A DNA stretch of 64,000 nt, from positions 62,538-126,537 of the forward strand of contig DBTQ01000032.1 of assembly GCA_002307135.1 (NCBI GenBank), written 5' to 3'. Both the position numbers and the translations under genes were made by a program. The notes below the pieces were generated by a model. It had not been told where the DNA came from, did no database searches, and worked only from the letters and a program-made list of their open reading frames with translations. The stretch's first letter is position 1, and every line of letters starts with the position of its first letter. Shown here one piece after another: positions 34,876 to 44,575 of the stretch. This stretch comes from Bacteroidetes bacterium UBA1312. Its GTDB lineage: Bacteria > Bacteroidota > Bacteroidia > Chitinophagales > Chitinophagaceae.

Positions 34876-36507
34876 TTAGTCTAATTTTACCCAAGCGATA
34901 TGTGCTTGTTTCTTTTTTCCTGATTTTTCTAACATCAGAGTGGCATAAGTATTAGCCGATTTTAGATAATGTCCTGCGCTAATAAATGAGAAACGATTGT
35001 CGAAATTGTCGTCGGGCTCACCAAAAAGGTAGTGTTTTTCTATTTTTCCATTATTGAATTTGTAACATACGGTATTGCAATCTGATATCCCGTCATTCTT
35101 TACTCTAATCATAGGAGCTCTGGAGTTTCGGTCTTCGGGTCTGTCATAGTCATTTGGATGAATATTAAATATAACATACCGGCCATTTTCAGTGCTAAAA
35201 AAATCATAAGTATTAAAACCAGAATTGGTCGCAAACAGACCTTGCTTATTAAATACAACTTCATTTTTCCAACGATTCTGTAACGTAAATGCTTTGTAGT
35301 CTAAACCACTAACTTGACGTTTCCGAATGGCATAGCCATTTATTTCATTTGCATTAGCATCTATATCCATTACTCCAGTTTCAGTGCTATTATTAAAGTC
35401 ATCCATTACAATACCAGTTGTAAAGTCGGGATTAATTAACATCCCTCGTGGACAACCCAAAAAAGCATCATTAGTACCGAAGTTCTTCTTTTTCATCTGT
35501 GAAACTTTTGTGGTCGTCAGTGGTTTAGAATTTATTATATCTAAACTTACAGGATCAAAAGTTGAAAATAATGTTCGATAGTATTGTGTTACTTTTGTAG
35601 CTCCACTCCAAGTAGGACCGCTACTGGTTTTAGAATTGACTAAGGTAACAGATAGGAATTCTAAAATATTTTTGTTTGTGTTGTACAATAACACCGCGTC
35701 GGCATCCATGAAGTTTTGTGTATTAGCCATGGGGTGGTGTTCCATTTTCTTCGTCCCTTTTGTTAAACGTGAAATAAACAATTGCGATGGTTTAGCTTTA
35801 TATGCTTTGGAATTATAGGCGTAGGTCGCCATAAGGACTTGTTTTTCTCCATCAACAATCATACCTAAATACTTGACAAATTCATATCGATCACTAGGGG
35901 AATCGTAGGACGCACGTGAAATTTCCTGATGTTTACCATTGTAATACACTACTTCAATTCGATTATCATCATCACTAGATGTGCCATTAAATGAGAGTAC
36001 AGCATAATTATCTGAGTTAGGGTCTTTTTCAATATGAAATCCCTTGTTAGGGTCAGCACTATACACCATTATCAGCGCATCTCGTCCACCAATTTTGGGC
36101 ATTTCAGCTATTTTCTGTTCGCTAATTGCGGTTCCATCAGTGGTATTGAAGATAATGCGGAACAACATCGGAACTTTCTCATGCAATTGTGCTAAAAACA
36201 TCACCAGTTGTCCGTTGATTTCATAGATACCATGGATTTTGGAGTTTTTCATATCTTCTTTAAACCATTCTTTACCTTCTGTTACAGGGCTTGCAATCAT
36301 TTTACGTGATTTATCAAAGAGTGCGACTTCAATACCTCCTTTTTTGGTAAAATTGAATAGAAAAGTATTACCATTAGTACATTGCACCACTTTTGATTCT
36401 AATCCATCTGGTTCTTCAAACCCTACACTTATTTCTGGTTTGTTTTGAGCTTGGCTTGTTTGGCAAAAAGCCATCATTAAGGTAATAGCGTAAAAAATTC
36501 TTCTCAT
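34876..36507 (-). CDS. Exported protein of unknown function
   Basis: A 543-residue secreted protein with a signal peptide (MRRIFYAITLMMAFCQTSQA, cleaved before Q21). The mature part is rich in short beta-strands with recurrent aromatic/hydrophobic pairs, compatible with a beta-propeller, but I recognise no named family. There is no C-terminal T9SS sorting domain. The frame extends to 36585; ATG 36507 starts the signal peptide. A TATGTTTG box lies about 48 bases upstream and a clear terminator follows, so it is a single-gene transcript. Confidence 0.65.
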   Translation of the reverse strand: MRRIFYAITLMMAFCQTSQAQNKPEISVGFEEPDGLESKVVQCTNGNTFLFNFTKKGGIEVALFDKSRKMIASPVTEGKEWFKEDMKNSKIHGIYEINGQLVMFLAQLHEKVPMLFRIIFNTTDGTAISEQKIAEMPKIGGRDALIMVYSADPNKGFHIEKDPNSDNYAVLSFNGTSSDDDNRIEVVYYNGKHQEISRASYDSPSDRYEFVKYLGMIVDGEKQVLMATYAYNSKAYKAKPSQLFISRLTKGTKKMEHHPMANTQNFMDADAVLLYNTNKNILEFLSVTLVNSKTSSGPTWSGATKVTQYYRTLFSTFDPVSLDIINSKPLTTTKVSQMKKKNFGTNDAFLGCPRGMLINPDFTTGIVMDDFNNSTETGVMDIDANANEINGYAIRKRQVSGLDYKAFTLQNRWKNEVVFNKQGLFATNSGFNTYDFFSTENGRYVIFNIHPNDYDRPEDRNSRAPMIRVKNDGISDCNTVCYKFNNGKIEKHYLFGEPDDNFDNRFSFISAGHYLKSANTYATLMLEKSGKKKQAHIAWVKLD

Positions 36508-36554
36508 GAACGTTTTTTGTGAGTAATAAAAATAAAATTTAAAATATATCGTCT

Positions 36555-36562
36555 CAAACATA
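36555..36562 (-). promoter_or_regulatory. -7 element of the exported protein gene
   Basis: Reads TATGTTTG on the minus strand, a full match to TAnnTTTG, leaving a leader of about 45 bases. It falls inside the longer frame from 36585, supporting the start at 36507. Confidence 0.5.
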
Positions 36563-36692
36563 CTGTTGTGTGTGCAGGAATCCAAATCTATTTGACGAAC
36601 GGTAGTAAAAAGTTTACGAACGGTAAAAGGAGGATTAAATCGACTCGTTATTAAAATATGTTTGCATTTAATCTTTGACTTTTGAATTGGCT

Positions 36693-36700
36693 TACATTTG
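36693..36700 (+). promoter_or_regulatory. -7 element of tyrS
   Basis: TACATTTG, full match, 24 bases before the ATG at 36725, with TTTG (36674-36677) upstream as a possible but closely spaced -33 box. Confidence 0.5.
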
Positions 36701-36724
36701 CTCCTTTAAGCGATTTTTACGATC

Positions 36725-38005
36725 ATGAGTTTTATTACAGAATTACAACAACGTGGGCTGATACAAGACATAATGCCTGGCACCGAAGAATTATTGGATA
36801 AAGAAATGACTTCGGCATATATCGGGTTCGATCCTACAGCAGATAGTTTACATGTCGGTAGTCTTCTGCCTATTACGTTATTGATGCGCTTACAACGTGC
36901 AGGGCACAAACCTTATGCTTTGGTCGGTGGTGCAACTGGTATGATTGGTGATCCTTCCGGTAAGTCGGCGGAACGTAATTTATTGGACAATGCTACAATT
37001 GAGCAAAATTGTGCAGGTATCCGTCAGCAACTCAATAAATTTTTAGATTTCGATAGCGATAAAAATAATGCTGCGGTATTGGTGAATAATTACGATTGGT
37101 TCAAAAACTTTTCTTTTCTGGATTTTATCCGTGATGCAGGTAAGTTGATAACGGTAAATTATATGATGGCAAAAGATTCTGTAAAGAAACGTCTGGAAAC
37201 AGGGTTGTCTTTTACTGAATTTAGCTACCAATTGATTCAAGGATATGACTTTTTACATCTTTACCAAGAGCATGGTGTCAAATTGCAGATGGGTGGTGCT
37301 GACCAATGGGGTAATATTACTACTGGGACAGAATTGATTCGTAAAAAAAGCGGAGGAGAAGCTTATGCGTTTACAAGTCCGCTCATTACCAAAGCTGACG
37401 GTACAAAATTTGGTAAGTCGGAAGGTGGTAATATTTGGCTCGATGCCCGATTGACTTCTCCATATCAATTTTATCAATTTTGGTTGAAATTACCGGATGT
37501 TGAAGCAGAAAAACTGAGCCTTATTTTTTCTTTCAAGTCGGTTGAGGCCATACAGGAGCTTATAGCAAAGCACCAAGAAGCACCGCATTTACGTCAATTA
37601 CAAAAAGCATTGGCGGAAGAAATGACGATAATGGTGCATAGTGAAGAAGATTTGTTATTTGCACAAAAAGCTGCCGAAATACTATTTAGTAATACCGCAA
37701 TTGACACACTAAAGTCACTTAATGAACAACAACTACTTGAAGTAATGGAAGGCGTTCCTCAGGTGCTATGCCCGTCCGAGATGTTGCATGGTGCAGGCGC
37801 TGATTTACTGAACTTTTTAGCAGAACAACAAATATTTCCATCGAAGGGAGAAGCAAAAAAATCAATACAGGGTGGAGGTTTGAGTATTAATAAAGAAAAA
37901 ATTGCTTCGATTGATTTTAAACTGACTCAGGAGCATTTACTCAACAACAAATATATACTCCTTCAGAAAGGTAAATCTAATTATACATTAGCCATCTTTA
38001 ATTAG
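36725..38005 (+). CDS. tyrS: Tyrosyl-tRNA synthetase
   Basis: A 426-residue class I synthetase (EC 6.1.1.1). The HIGH-equivalent DSLHVGSLLP, the tyrosine pocket FSYQLIQGYDFLHLY, GADQWGN and the KMSKS-equivalent KFGKSEGG are present. A C-terminal S4-like tRNA-binding domain ends the protein (FPSKGEAKKSIQGGGLSIN). Bacterial-type length. A multihaem cytochrome gene follows after nine bases and may share the transcript. Confidence 0.97.
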   Translation: MSFITELQQRGLIQDIMPGTEELLDKEMTSAYIGFDPTADSLHVGSLLPITLLMRLQRAGHKPYALVGGATGMIGDPSGKSAERNLLDNATIEQNCAGIRQQLNKFLDFDSDKNNAAVLVNNYDWFKNFSFLDFIRDAGKLITVNYMMAKDSVKKRLETGLSFTEFSYQLIQGYDFLHLYQEHGVKLQMGGADQWGNITTGTELIRKKSGGEAYAFTSPLITKADGTKFGKSEGGNIWLDARLTSPYQFYQFWLKLPDVEAEKLSLIFSFKSVEAIQELIAKHQEAPHLRQLQKALAEEMTIMVHSEEDLLFAQKAAEILFSNTAIDTLKSLNEQQLLEVMEGVPQVLCPSEMLHGAGADLLNFLAEQQIFPSKGEAKKSIQGGGLSINKEKIASIDFKLTQEHLLNNKYILLQKGKSNYTLAIFN

Positions 38006-38014
38006 AAACATATT

Positions 38015-39979
38015 ATGCATGTTCGGGTTGGGCGCAATATAATGCTCTTTATTGGTATTGTTCTTGCGACAATACCTGCATTTTATTGTAATAACCCACA
38101 GCAACTAATAAATAATACAAGCGACAGTTTGCAACAAAGTGCTTGGAGGAATGTATATGATACTACAGCCCGTTATGTAGGTATGAGTACTTGTAAAGGT
38201 TGTCACGAGGATGTATATAAAACATTCATCCAAACAGGTATGGGACAGTCTTTTGATCATGCGACTGCTCAAAAATCAGCGGCAGATTTCTCTCCAGAAC
38301 ATGCATTGGTGTATGATAAATTTTCAGACTATTATTACAAACCATTTTTTCGAAACGATACTTTTTATATCATGGAGTTTCGGATGGAGGGAAAGGATAC
38401 CATACACAAGTTCATTCAGCGTATAGATTATGTTGTAGGGTCAGGCCAACACACCAATTCGCACATCTTTCGTACGGACGAAGGTTTTTTTTATCAGGCG
38501 CCTATTACTTTTTATACCCAAAAACATAAATGGGACTTAGCTCCTGGTTTTGAGAATGGTAGTAACATTCGTTTTAGCCGGATGATACAAATAGAATGTA
38601 TGAGTTGCCATAATGGATATCCGGATGTTACTGATAATATTGAAAATAAATTCACGAACGTAAAAACGGGTATTGACTGTGAACGCTGCCATGGACCCGG
38701 ATCTATACATGTTGCCGAAAAACAGTCTGGAAAGATAATAGACACTTCTAAAACGCCGGATTATAGTATCGTCAATCCCCGAAGGTTGAGTACAGAATTA
38801 CAAAACAATCTTTGTCAGCGTTGCCATTTGCAGGGTATCGCGGTTATTAATGATGATAAAACATTTTTTGACTTTCGTCCCGGCATGCACCTCTCCGAAG
38901 TGATGAATGTTTTTATGCCCGAATACGAGGGGGCGCAAGATAAGATGATTATGGCGTCGCACGTAGAGCGCATGAAAAAAAGTAATTGTTATGTATCCTC
39001 AGGAGCGTTGAGCTGCATCACATGTCATAATCCTCATGTCAGTATAAAGTTCACTCCTCGGGCTCAATATGTTGATGCCTGCCAAAAATGCCATAATAGC
39101 GCTACGGGTAAAATACAATGTACGGAGCGAGAAAATGTCCGTGCCGCAAAAAATAACGACTGTATTACTTGTCACATGCCCCGCAATGGCAGTATTGATA
39201 TTCCTCATGTTGCAGTTACCGACCACTATATTCGTAAACGTCAAATAGCGGACTCTTCGAAACGAAAAATTTCAGCATTTCTTGGGTTAAAAAGTTTTAA
39301 TAACAATAATCCGAGCGCGATAACAGTAGCTCGTGCTTACATGGAATTCTTTGAACGGTACAATGCTAATAAAGGGCTCATAGATTCTGCAATTGCATAT
39401 CTCAATAAACAGAAAGAGGCGGAGCAAGTACAAAAACAAAATAAAGATTTTATACGTGCTTATTTTCTGTTGGACGACTTTAATCGGGTTATAGAGTATG
39501 CAGCAACATTGCAGGAAAGAGCATGCACTGATGCTTGGACTGCATACCGTATTGGTGAAGCTTATACAAAATTGCAGCAAACTCAAAACGCAGTTATCTG
39601 GTACAAACGCGCGGTGACGATAAGTCCTAATATGCTCGAATTTCAAAATAAATATGGTTCTTGTCTCCTCTCTTTGAAAAATAATTCGGAGGCCGAAAAA
39701 GCTTTTCAATTTGTTTTAAAGAGTAATCCTAACGATGCAGTTGCTTATAACAATTTGGGTTATATTTTTCTTCAACAAGGGCAAAGTACACTCGCATATC
39801 ATTATCTTTCCCGATCTTATGAACTCAACCCGGATAATGCACAGACTCTGATTAACTTATCGGTTTGGTATCACGTCAATGGAGGTTCTGACGATAAGAT
39901 TAAAAAATTATTGACCCATCTGCTACAAAAATATCCTGACAATGAGCAAGCCAAAGCTATGTTGGCAGATATGAAGTAG
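38015..39979 (+). CDS. Seven-haem cytochrome c with C-terminal TPR domain
   Basis: A 654-residue exported protein. After a hydrophobic N-terminus (about residues 9-25, possibly a lipoprotein signal ending in Cys26) the first 400 residues carry seven CxxCH haem sites: CKGCH, CMSCH, CERCH, CQRCH, CITCH, CQKCH and CITCH. The spacing resembles the cytochrome c554/c-prime family. Extra His residues could be distal ligands. The last 190 residues are TPR repeats (WTAYRIGEAYTKLQQTQNAV, AVAYNNLGYIFLQQG, YHYLSRSYELNPDNAQTL), suggesting docking to a partner. Likely role is periplasmic electron transfer or detoxification; the partner is unknown. An alternative start is ATG 38042. Confidence 0.87.
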   Translation: MHVRVGRNIMLFIGIVLATIPAFYCNNPQQLINNTSDSLQQSAWRNVYDTTARYVGMSTCKGCHEDVYKTFIQTGMGQSFDHATAQKSAADFSPEHALVYDKFSDYYYKPFFRNDTFYIMEFRMEGKDTIHKFIQRIDYVVGSGQHTNSHIFRTDEGFFYQAPITFYTQKHKWDLAPGFENGSNIRFSRMIQIECMSCHNGYPDVTDNIENKFTNVKTGIDCERCHGPGSIHVAEKQSGKIIDTSKTPDYSIVNPRRLSTELQNNLCQRCHLQGIAVINDDKTFFDFRPGMHLSEVMNVFMPEYEGAQDKMIMASHVERMKKSNCYVSSGALSCITCHNPHVSIKFTPRAQYVDACQKCHNSATGKIQCTERENVRAAKNNDCITCHMPRNGSIDIPHVAVTDHYIRKRQIADSSKRKISAFLGLKSFNNNNPSAITVARAYMEFFERYNANKGLIDSAIAYLNKQKEAEQVQKQNKDFIRAYFLLDDFNRVIEYAATLQERACTDAWTAYRIGEAYTKLQQTQNAVIWYKRAVTISPNMLEFQNKYGSCLLSLKNNSEAEKAFQFVLKSNPNDAVAYNNLGYIFLQQGQSTLAYHYLSRSYELNPDNAQTLINLSVWYHVNGGSDDKIKKLLTHLLQKYPDNEQAKAMLADMK

Positions 39980-40142
39980 CACACCTTTAATGAACTGAAC
40001 TAGTTTGTCGAGGATTGCATTGTTCAATAAATGAAAGGTTCTGAAAAATATTAATACCAATTCGACCATTTTCTGTAACTTAGAATCAGATTATTGATAA
40101 AAAATATACTTCATTTTGCAAATAAGGGTTTCAAATTTCGCT

Positions 40143-42365
40143 ATGGCAATGACATTGGCTGTAATGCTAATGGTGCTGTGTTGTGAAAAATTGTTTGCCC
40201 AACCCTTGCCTTGTCCCCCATCAAAGTCTTCTGCATTATCCATTCGTTCCGATACCTCAATTTGTTTAGGTGCTTGTCTGCTATTGAAACCCAATTCGAT
40301 ATCAACCGATATGAAATCGACAAAAACTTATGGGTTAAGTAATATTTTGTATAAACCATACAATTATACTTTGGGAACCCAAGTACTTACCAATCTGGAT
40401 GATGTGTGGTCGGATCCAATAACACTACCTTTCGATTTTTGTTTTTTTGGAAAAAAGTATAAACAATGTGTTATTGGAGCCAATGGAAATATTTCTTTTG
40501 ACATTGGTTTGGCAAATGCTTCCGAACCCTATTCAGTACATCCTGCCCCATTTAATGGACCTTGCTACAACAATTGTATCATGGGGGCATATTATGATAT
40601 AGATCCTTCAAAAGGGGGTGAAATTAGATTGGCTACTTATGGTACAATTCCATGTCGCACATTTGTGATTAGTTGGGCCAATATTCCTTTGTTTGACTGT
40701 AGCTCGCTTACAGGTACCCAGCAAATAGTATTATATGAGTCCACTTATGCCATTGACGTTTTTGTCCGCCATCGGCCGATATGCCCTTCATGGGAACACG
40801 GCAATGGAGTGTTAGGCATTCAAAATGAAGATGCTAGTATCGCTTACACATTTGCGGGTAGAAATGGTGTTCCATGGGAAGATTCTAATGCCGCTTACCG
40901 ATTTACACCCAATGCTCCGCCAGATCTGACCTACAAATGGTATGACAACAGTACCGGTATTGCGTTAGCATCAACAGATACATTTACTGTTTGCCCCACT
41001 ATAAGTACCACTTATTTATTACGAGCAAACTTTTCTTCACAATGCGATGTACTTAGTGCATCTGATACAGTAAAGATCACCGTCAACTCCATCCCTTCTG
41101 TTGCAGATTTTGTATATAATATCAGGTATGGCTGCAAGCAAGACACAGTGAGTTTTCAAAATCAATCCAAATATTCTACTCCGCCATTAACGGGTGAGCG
41201 GTTTTTGTGGGATTTTGGAGACGGCTCTACTGACACATCAAGAAGCCCAAAGCACACATATAAATCAATTGGCGATTATACGGTTACACTTACTACTAAA
41301 GGAGATGGTGTATGCGAAGATAAAATTACTAAGCATCTATTAATCGAACATACTTTACATGCTGGTTTTACTGTCGATAAAGATAGCTTTTGTAGTAGTG
41401 GAGTAGTGGCATTTACAGACACCTCTACTGTTACACATTTATATACTATTGCACCTACCTATCGATGGATTTATGGGGATAGTCAAAGTGACACCGGAAT
41501 TATAAATCCTAGTCATACATTTCAAAACCCGGGTCTATATCATGTAATGCAGATAGTGGGGAATGGAATTCCTTGTTATGATACGGCTTATAAAATTATT
41601 GTTGTTGACTCAATTCCTTTTGCTCAATTTACAATGAGCGATACAGAACTATGTGTTGGATCCATCCTTACATTATCTGCCACCTATCTTCAGAATGGTT
41701 TTAAGCAGCTTACATGGAGCTTTGGAGACGGCACATATAAATTGGGTGATAATCCAACAGAACATGTTTATGAACATGCAGGATATTTTACAGTAAAATT
41801 TAGTGCAGCATATAATGTATGCCCTGATACTACTGTTTCGCAACAAGTATTAGTAAAACCTTTCCCCATTGTATATCTAGGCCCTGATACTACTATTTGC
41901 ACAGGTAGTGAAATGTTTAAATTACAAGATACACAAAGCCATGTAGGGAAAAATATCTACAGGCAATGGAATACAGGAGATACAACTATTGGTATTTGGG
42001 TACGTCATCCTGGGTTATATTCGTTGCGCGTGAAAATGGACGGATGTACTGCTTCTGATACAATAAATGTAGAAAAGGGTTGTTATATAAACATTCCAAA
42101 TGCTTTTACCCCAAATGGTGATGGAGAAAATGACAATTTTATCCCACTTGAATTGTTGAGCCGGAATATTGTTTCTTATCGGTTACGTATCTTCAGTCGT
42201 TGGGGGCAAATGATTTACGACGGACTAGAATCTGATCACAAAGGTTGGGATGGAAACTTTAATGGCGTTCCACAGCCAATGGGTGCCTATGTTTATGTAT
42301 TAAATGTAAAATTTAAAAATGATGTAAAAGAGTATTATCAGGGAAATGTTACGTTGATCAGATAA
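40143..42365 (+). CDS. PKD-domain protein with gliding-motility C-terminal (CHU_C) sorting domain
   Basis: A 740-residue secreted protein. Signal peptide MAMTLAVMLMVLCCEKLFA; the frame opens at a TTG (40116) but ATG 40143 starts the signal. A beta-sandwich region (about 60-255) precedes at least three PKD-like domains with the hallmark WDFGDGS, WIYGDS and WSFGDGT motifs. The end (from NIPNAFTPNGDGENDNF) is the type B T9SS sorting domain found in gliding-motility and surface proteins. It should be exported to the cell surface by the type IX system. Its ligand is unknown. It ends five bases before the convergent YfiT gene. Confidence 0.9.
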   Translation: MAMTLAVMLMVLCCEKLFAQPLPCPPSKSSALSIRSDTSICLGACLLLKPNSISTDMKSTKTYGLSNILYKPYNYTLGTQVLTNLDDVWSDPITLPFDFCFFGKKYKQCVIGANGNISFDIGLANASEPYSVHPAPFNGPCYNNCIMGAYYDIDPSKGGEIRLATYGTIPCRTFVISWANIPLFDCSSLTGTQQIVLYESTYAIDVFVRHRPICPSWEHGNGVLGIQNEDASIAYTFAGRNGVPWEDSNAAYRFTPNAPPDLTYKWYDNSTGIALASTDTFTVCPTISTTYLLRANFSSQCDVLSASDTVKITVNSIPSVADFVYNIRYGCKQDTVSFQNQSKYSTPPLTGERFLWDFGDGSTDTSRSPKHTYKSIGDYTVTLTTKGDGVCEDKITKHLLIEHTLHAGFTVDKDSFCSSGVVAFTDTSTVTHLYTIAPTYRWIYGDSQSDTGIINPSHTFQNPGLYHVMQIVGNGIPCYDTAYKIIVVDSIPFAQFTMSDTELCVGSILTLSATYLQNGFKQLTWSFGDGTYKLGDNPTEHVYEHAGYFTVKFSAAYNVCPDTTVSQQVLVKPFPIVYLGPDTTICTGSEMFKLQDTQSHVGKNIYRQWNTGDTTIGIWVRHPGLYSLRVKMDGCTASDTINVEKGCYINIPNAFTPNGDGENDNFIPLELLSRNIVSYRLRIFSRWGQMIYDGLESDHKGWDGNFNGVPQPMGAYVYVLNVKFKNDVKEYYQGNVTLIR

Positions 42366-42370
42366 TAATC

Positions 42371-42904
42371 TTACCAACCCATCCTTAATCTGAGGGCTCT
42401 TATTTGGGCTGCATGATGCTGTCCATGCCATGCATAAAGTTGGATTACTTCCCAAATAGGGACGCTAGATTTGTACTCCGGATGATAATAAGTCCGCTCC
42501 AAATCGTTTAAGCTTAATTGACTCAATAATTTTACCCATCGGTGATGTAGTGCATGTACAAGTGTTATTGAATAATTGACGGGGACATCAGTTACATCAG
42601 CTGTTGTTGCCCAAAAATCTTGGTTGTATGGTTTAATCGTTGGGTGTTCTTCTGTAAGTGCAAGCTTGCAACGAATAAAGGCATTCATGTGGCTATCCGC
42701 AATATGGTGGACTATTTGATTTATGTTCCAACCACCTTCACGATAAGAACTCAATAGATGAACGTTATCTAAATTTTCAATACAATGATCAAGTATTCTA
42801 GGCAATACGGCTAATTCTTCGATGCAGTCTTTTATGGTATTCAGGGAAAATTTTTCAGGCTTTTGAAAACGTCCGATAGGGTAAATGATTTCTTCGTTGG
42901 TCAT
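42371..42904 (-). CDS. YfiT-type bacillithiol transferase (DinB superfamily)
   Basis: A 177-residue four-helix-bundle metal enzyme of the YfiT/BstA family. Family marks: NEEIIYPIGRF at the start, the metal-site VHHIADSHMNAF, and AWHGQHHAAQIRALR near the end, giving three conserved His ligands. These enzymes conjugate bacillithiol to electrophiles. ATG 42904 is preferred over the TTG at 42916. Together with YtxJ (9525-9851) it suggests bacillithiol is the low-molecular-weight thiol here. Cytoplasmic. Confidence 0.87.
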   Translation of the reverse strand: MTNEEIIYPIGRFQKPEKFSLNTIKDCIEELAVLPRILDHCIENLDNVHLLSSYREGGWNINQIVHHIADSHMNAFIRCKLALTEEHPTIKPYNQDFWATTADVTDVPVNYSITLVHALHHRWVKLLSQLSLNDLERTYYHPEYKSSVPIWEVIQLYAWHGQHHAAQIRALRLRMGW

Positions 42905-43031
42905 AGATTGTTGCAAGTTTATCAGCTTAGTAAAGATACGAGAATTGACAAATCGTAAAGTTATATTACTTTAACAGGATCAATTGCCTTAGTCGCATGT
43001 TAATCATTAACTTCGTGAAAATATTTATTTT

Positions 43032-43421
43032 ATGAAAAAAGTATCATTAGTTATTGCATCGTTAACTGTATTATTGACAACATCTTGCAGTAATACTGAA
43101 CAGAAACCGGCGACTCCTTCAGTTGTTGAAACGGTTGCACCTACTGTTGCCGAAACTCCGGCACCACAGAATCAGACGATTGGTCAGAAAATAGATACAG
43201 CTAATGCTACAATGCAACAAAAAGCTACAGAAACTAAAGCTGTAGTTAGTAGCGCTGCTAAAGAAGCGAAAGAAGATGTTAAGAAAACTGCCAAACAAGT
43301 CAAGGAAGATGTAAAAAAGGCAGCAAAGGATACCAAAAAAGAAGTAAAAAAAGTAACAGGTAAAGTTGCTGAAAAAGTAGAAAACAAGGCTGGAGATATA
43401 AAAGAAAATATGAAAAAATAA
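43032..43421 (+). CDS. Small Lys/Ala-rich lipoprotein with amphipathic helix
   Basis: A 129-residue lipoprotein with lipobox TTSC (Cys19). After a Pro/Thr/Val-rich linker (residues 20-50) the remainder is one long Lys/Ala/Glu helix with a heptad-to-undecad repeat of the type KEAKEDVKKTAKQVKEDVKK, like LEA or apolipoprotein helices. No enzymatic motif is present. It could coat membranes or bind nucleic acid or peptidoglycan; function unknown. TAACTTCG at 43008-43015 may be its -7 box. Confidence 0.7.
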   Translation: MKKVSLVIASLTVLLTTSCSNTEQKPATPSVVETVAPTVAETPAPQNQTIGQKIDTANATMQQKATETKAVVSSAAKEAKEDVKKTAKQVKEDVKKAAKDTKKEVKKVTGKVAEKVENKAGDIKENMKK

Positions 43422-43448
43422 TTAGTATTTAATTAGTTTGTAAAAATA

Positions 43449-43482
43449 AGCCGGGTTGTGTTTTTAGATACACAACCCGGCT
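43449..43482. terminator. Bidirectional terminator between the lipoprotein gene and fabD
   Basis: Perfect 13-bp inverted repeat 43449-43461/43470-43482 around an eight-base loop; the minus-strand side is followed by CTTATTTTT and suits fabD best. Confidence 0.85.
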
Positions 43483-43497
43483 CTTATATAAAAAGGT

Positions 43498-44385
43498 TTA
43501 GTTAATTCCGGCTGTGCTTACTCCGGGTTCAATTTTTTTCACCAAACCTTGTAATACATTACCGGGACCAACTTCTGTAAATTGGGTAGCACCATCAGCT
43601 ACCATCTGTTTCACCGTTTGGGTCCAACGCACAGGAGCTGTCAATTGTTTAATTAAGTTCTGCTTAATTGCATCAGGACTACTATATGCCAGCGCATCTA
43701 CATTTTGATATACTGGGCAAATAGGATTACTGAATAAAGTTGATTCAATCGCCATTTGTAACTCCTTACGTGCAGGTTCCATCAAAGGCGAGTGGAATGC
43801 TCCTCCAACTTGTAGTACTAAAGCTCGTTTGGCACCAGCAGCTTTCATTTTTTCACAGGCTTCGTTGATGCCGGCTATACTGCCACTGATAACTAGTTGT
43901 CCAGGACAATTGTAATTGGCAGCTACTACTATTTCATTAGTTATTTCACTACATACTCTTTCTACTGTTGTATCATCGAGGCCAAGTATAGCTGCCATTG
44001 TTGAAGGATTTATTTCACAGGCACGTTGCATTGCCAACGCACGTTGTGACACTAAACGCAACCCATCTTCAAAACTTAATGTTTTATTGGCAACAAGTGC
44101 TGAAAATTCACCAAGAGAGTGACCTGCTACCATGTCAGGCTTTAATTCAGGTATGGTCAGAAATTGAATAACAGAATGCAAGAATACTGCAGGTTGTGTT
44201 ACTTTGGTCTGTTTCAGGTCTTCATCACTTCCATTGAACATGATATCTGTAATACGGAAACCCAAAATTTCATTGGCTTGTTCAAAATATTCTTTTGCTA
44301 AGGAATTTTCGTCATAGATTTTTTTCCCCATGCCCGAAAATTGGGCTCCTTGTCCAGGAAATATAAATGCTTGTTTCATACCCAT
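43498..44385 (-). CDS. fabD: Malonyl-CoA:ACP transacylase
   Basis: A 295-residue cytoplasmic enzyme (EC 2.3.1.39) loading malonyl groups onto ACP for fatty-acid synthesis. FIFPGQGAQFSGMG at the start, the nucleophile elbow AGHSLGEFSAL (Ser90), the QRAxAMQ Arg segment and the catalytic His in GGAFHSPLM are all present. Length matches the family. ATG 44385 and ATG 44379 are equivalent start candidates; the second matches the usual MKQAF. Other fab genes are not adjacent. Confidence 0.96.
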   Translation of the reverse strand: MGMKQAFIFPGQGAQFSGMGKKIYDENSLAKEYFEQANEILGFRITDIMFNGSDEDLKQTKVTQPAVFLHSVIQFLTIPELKPDMVAGHSLGEFSALVANKTLSFEDGLRLVSQRALAMQRACEINPSTMAAILGLDDTTVERVCSEITNEIVVAANYNCPGQLVISGSIAGINEACEKMKAAGAKRALVLQVGGAFHSPLMEPARKELQMAIESTLFSNPICPVYQNVDALAYSSPDAIKQNLIKQLTAPVRWTQTVKQMVADGATQFTEVGPGNVLQGLVKKIEPGVSTAGIN

Positions 44386-44407
44386 AAATGTGAAGTTGTT
44401 TGAAACG

Positions 44408-44415
44408 CGAAAGTA
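44408..44415 (-). promoter_or_regulatory. -7 element of fabD
   Basis: Reads TACTTTCG on the minus strand, one mismatch to TAnnTTTG (the same TTCG variant as upstream of the helicase gene), 22 bases before ATG 44385. Confidence 0.4.
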
Positions 44416-44540
44416 AGTTAATTTAATAATGCCTGAAAATCGGGCTATGGTCTTCTATTGATTATTGCATTGATTAGTGCAGAAATAGCCTCAGTAAAAA
44501 ATCGGTGAAATCTGTATTAAAAAGTCACGCTTCAATTAAT

Positions 44541-44548
44541 TACCTTTG
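44541..44548 (+). promoter_or_regulatory. -7 element of gcvT
   Basis: TACCTTTG, full match to TAnnTTTG, 27 bases before the ATG at 44576. I saw no glycine-riboswitch-like structure in the short leader. Confidence 0.5.
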
Positions 44549-44575
44549 CGCTCATTACAGCTAAAAAAAAATTGA

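Noticed and set aside
43184..43387. Minus-strand frame rich in Phe/Thr/Ser opposite the Lys/Ala-rich lipoprotein
   Set aside because: It is the antisense of repetitive AAG/GAA codons and has no protein features.
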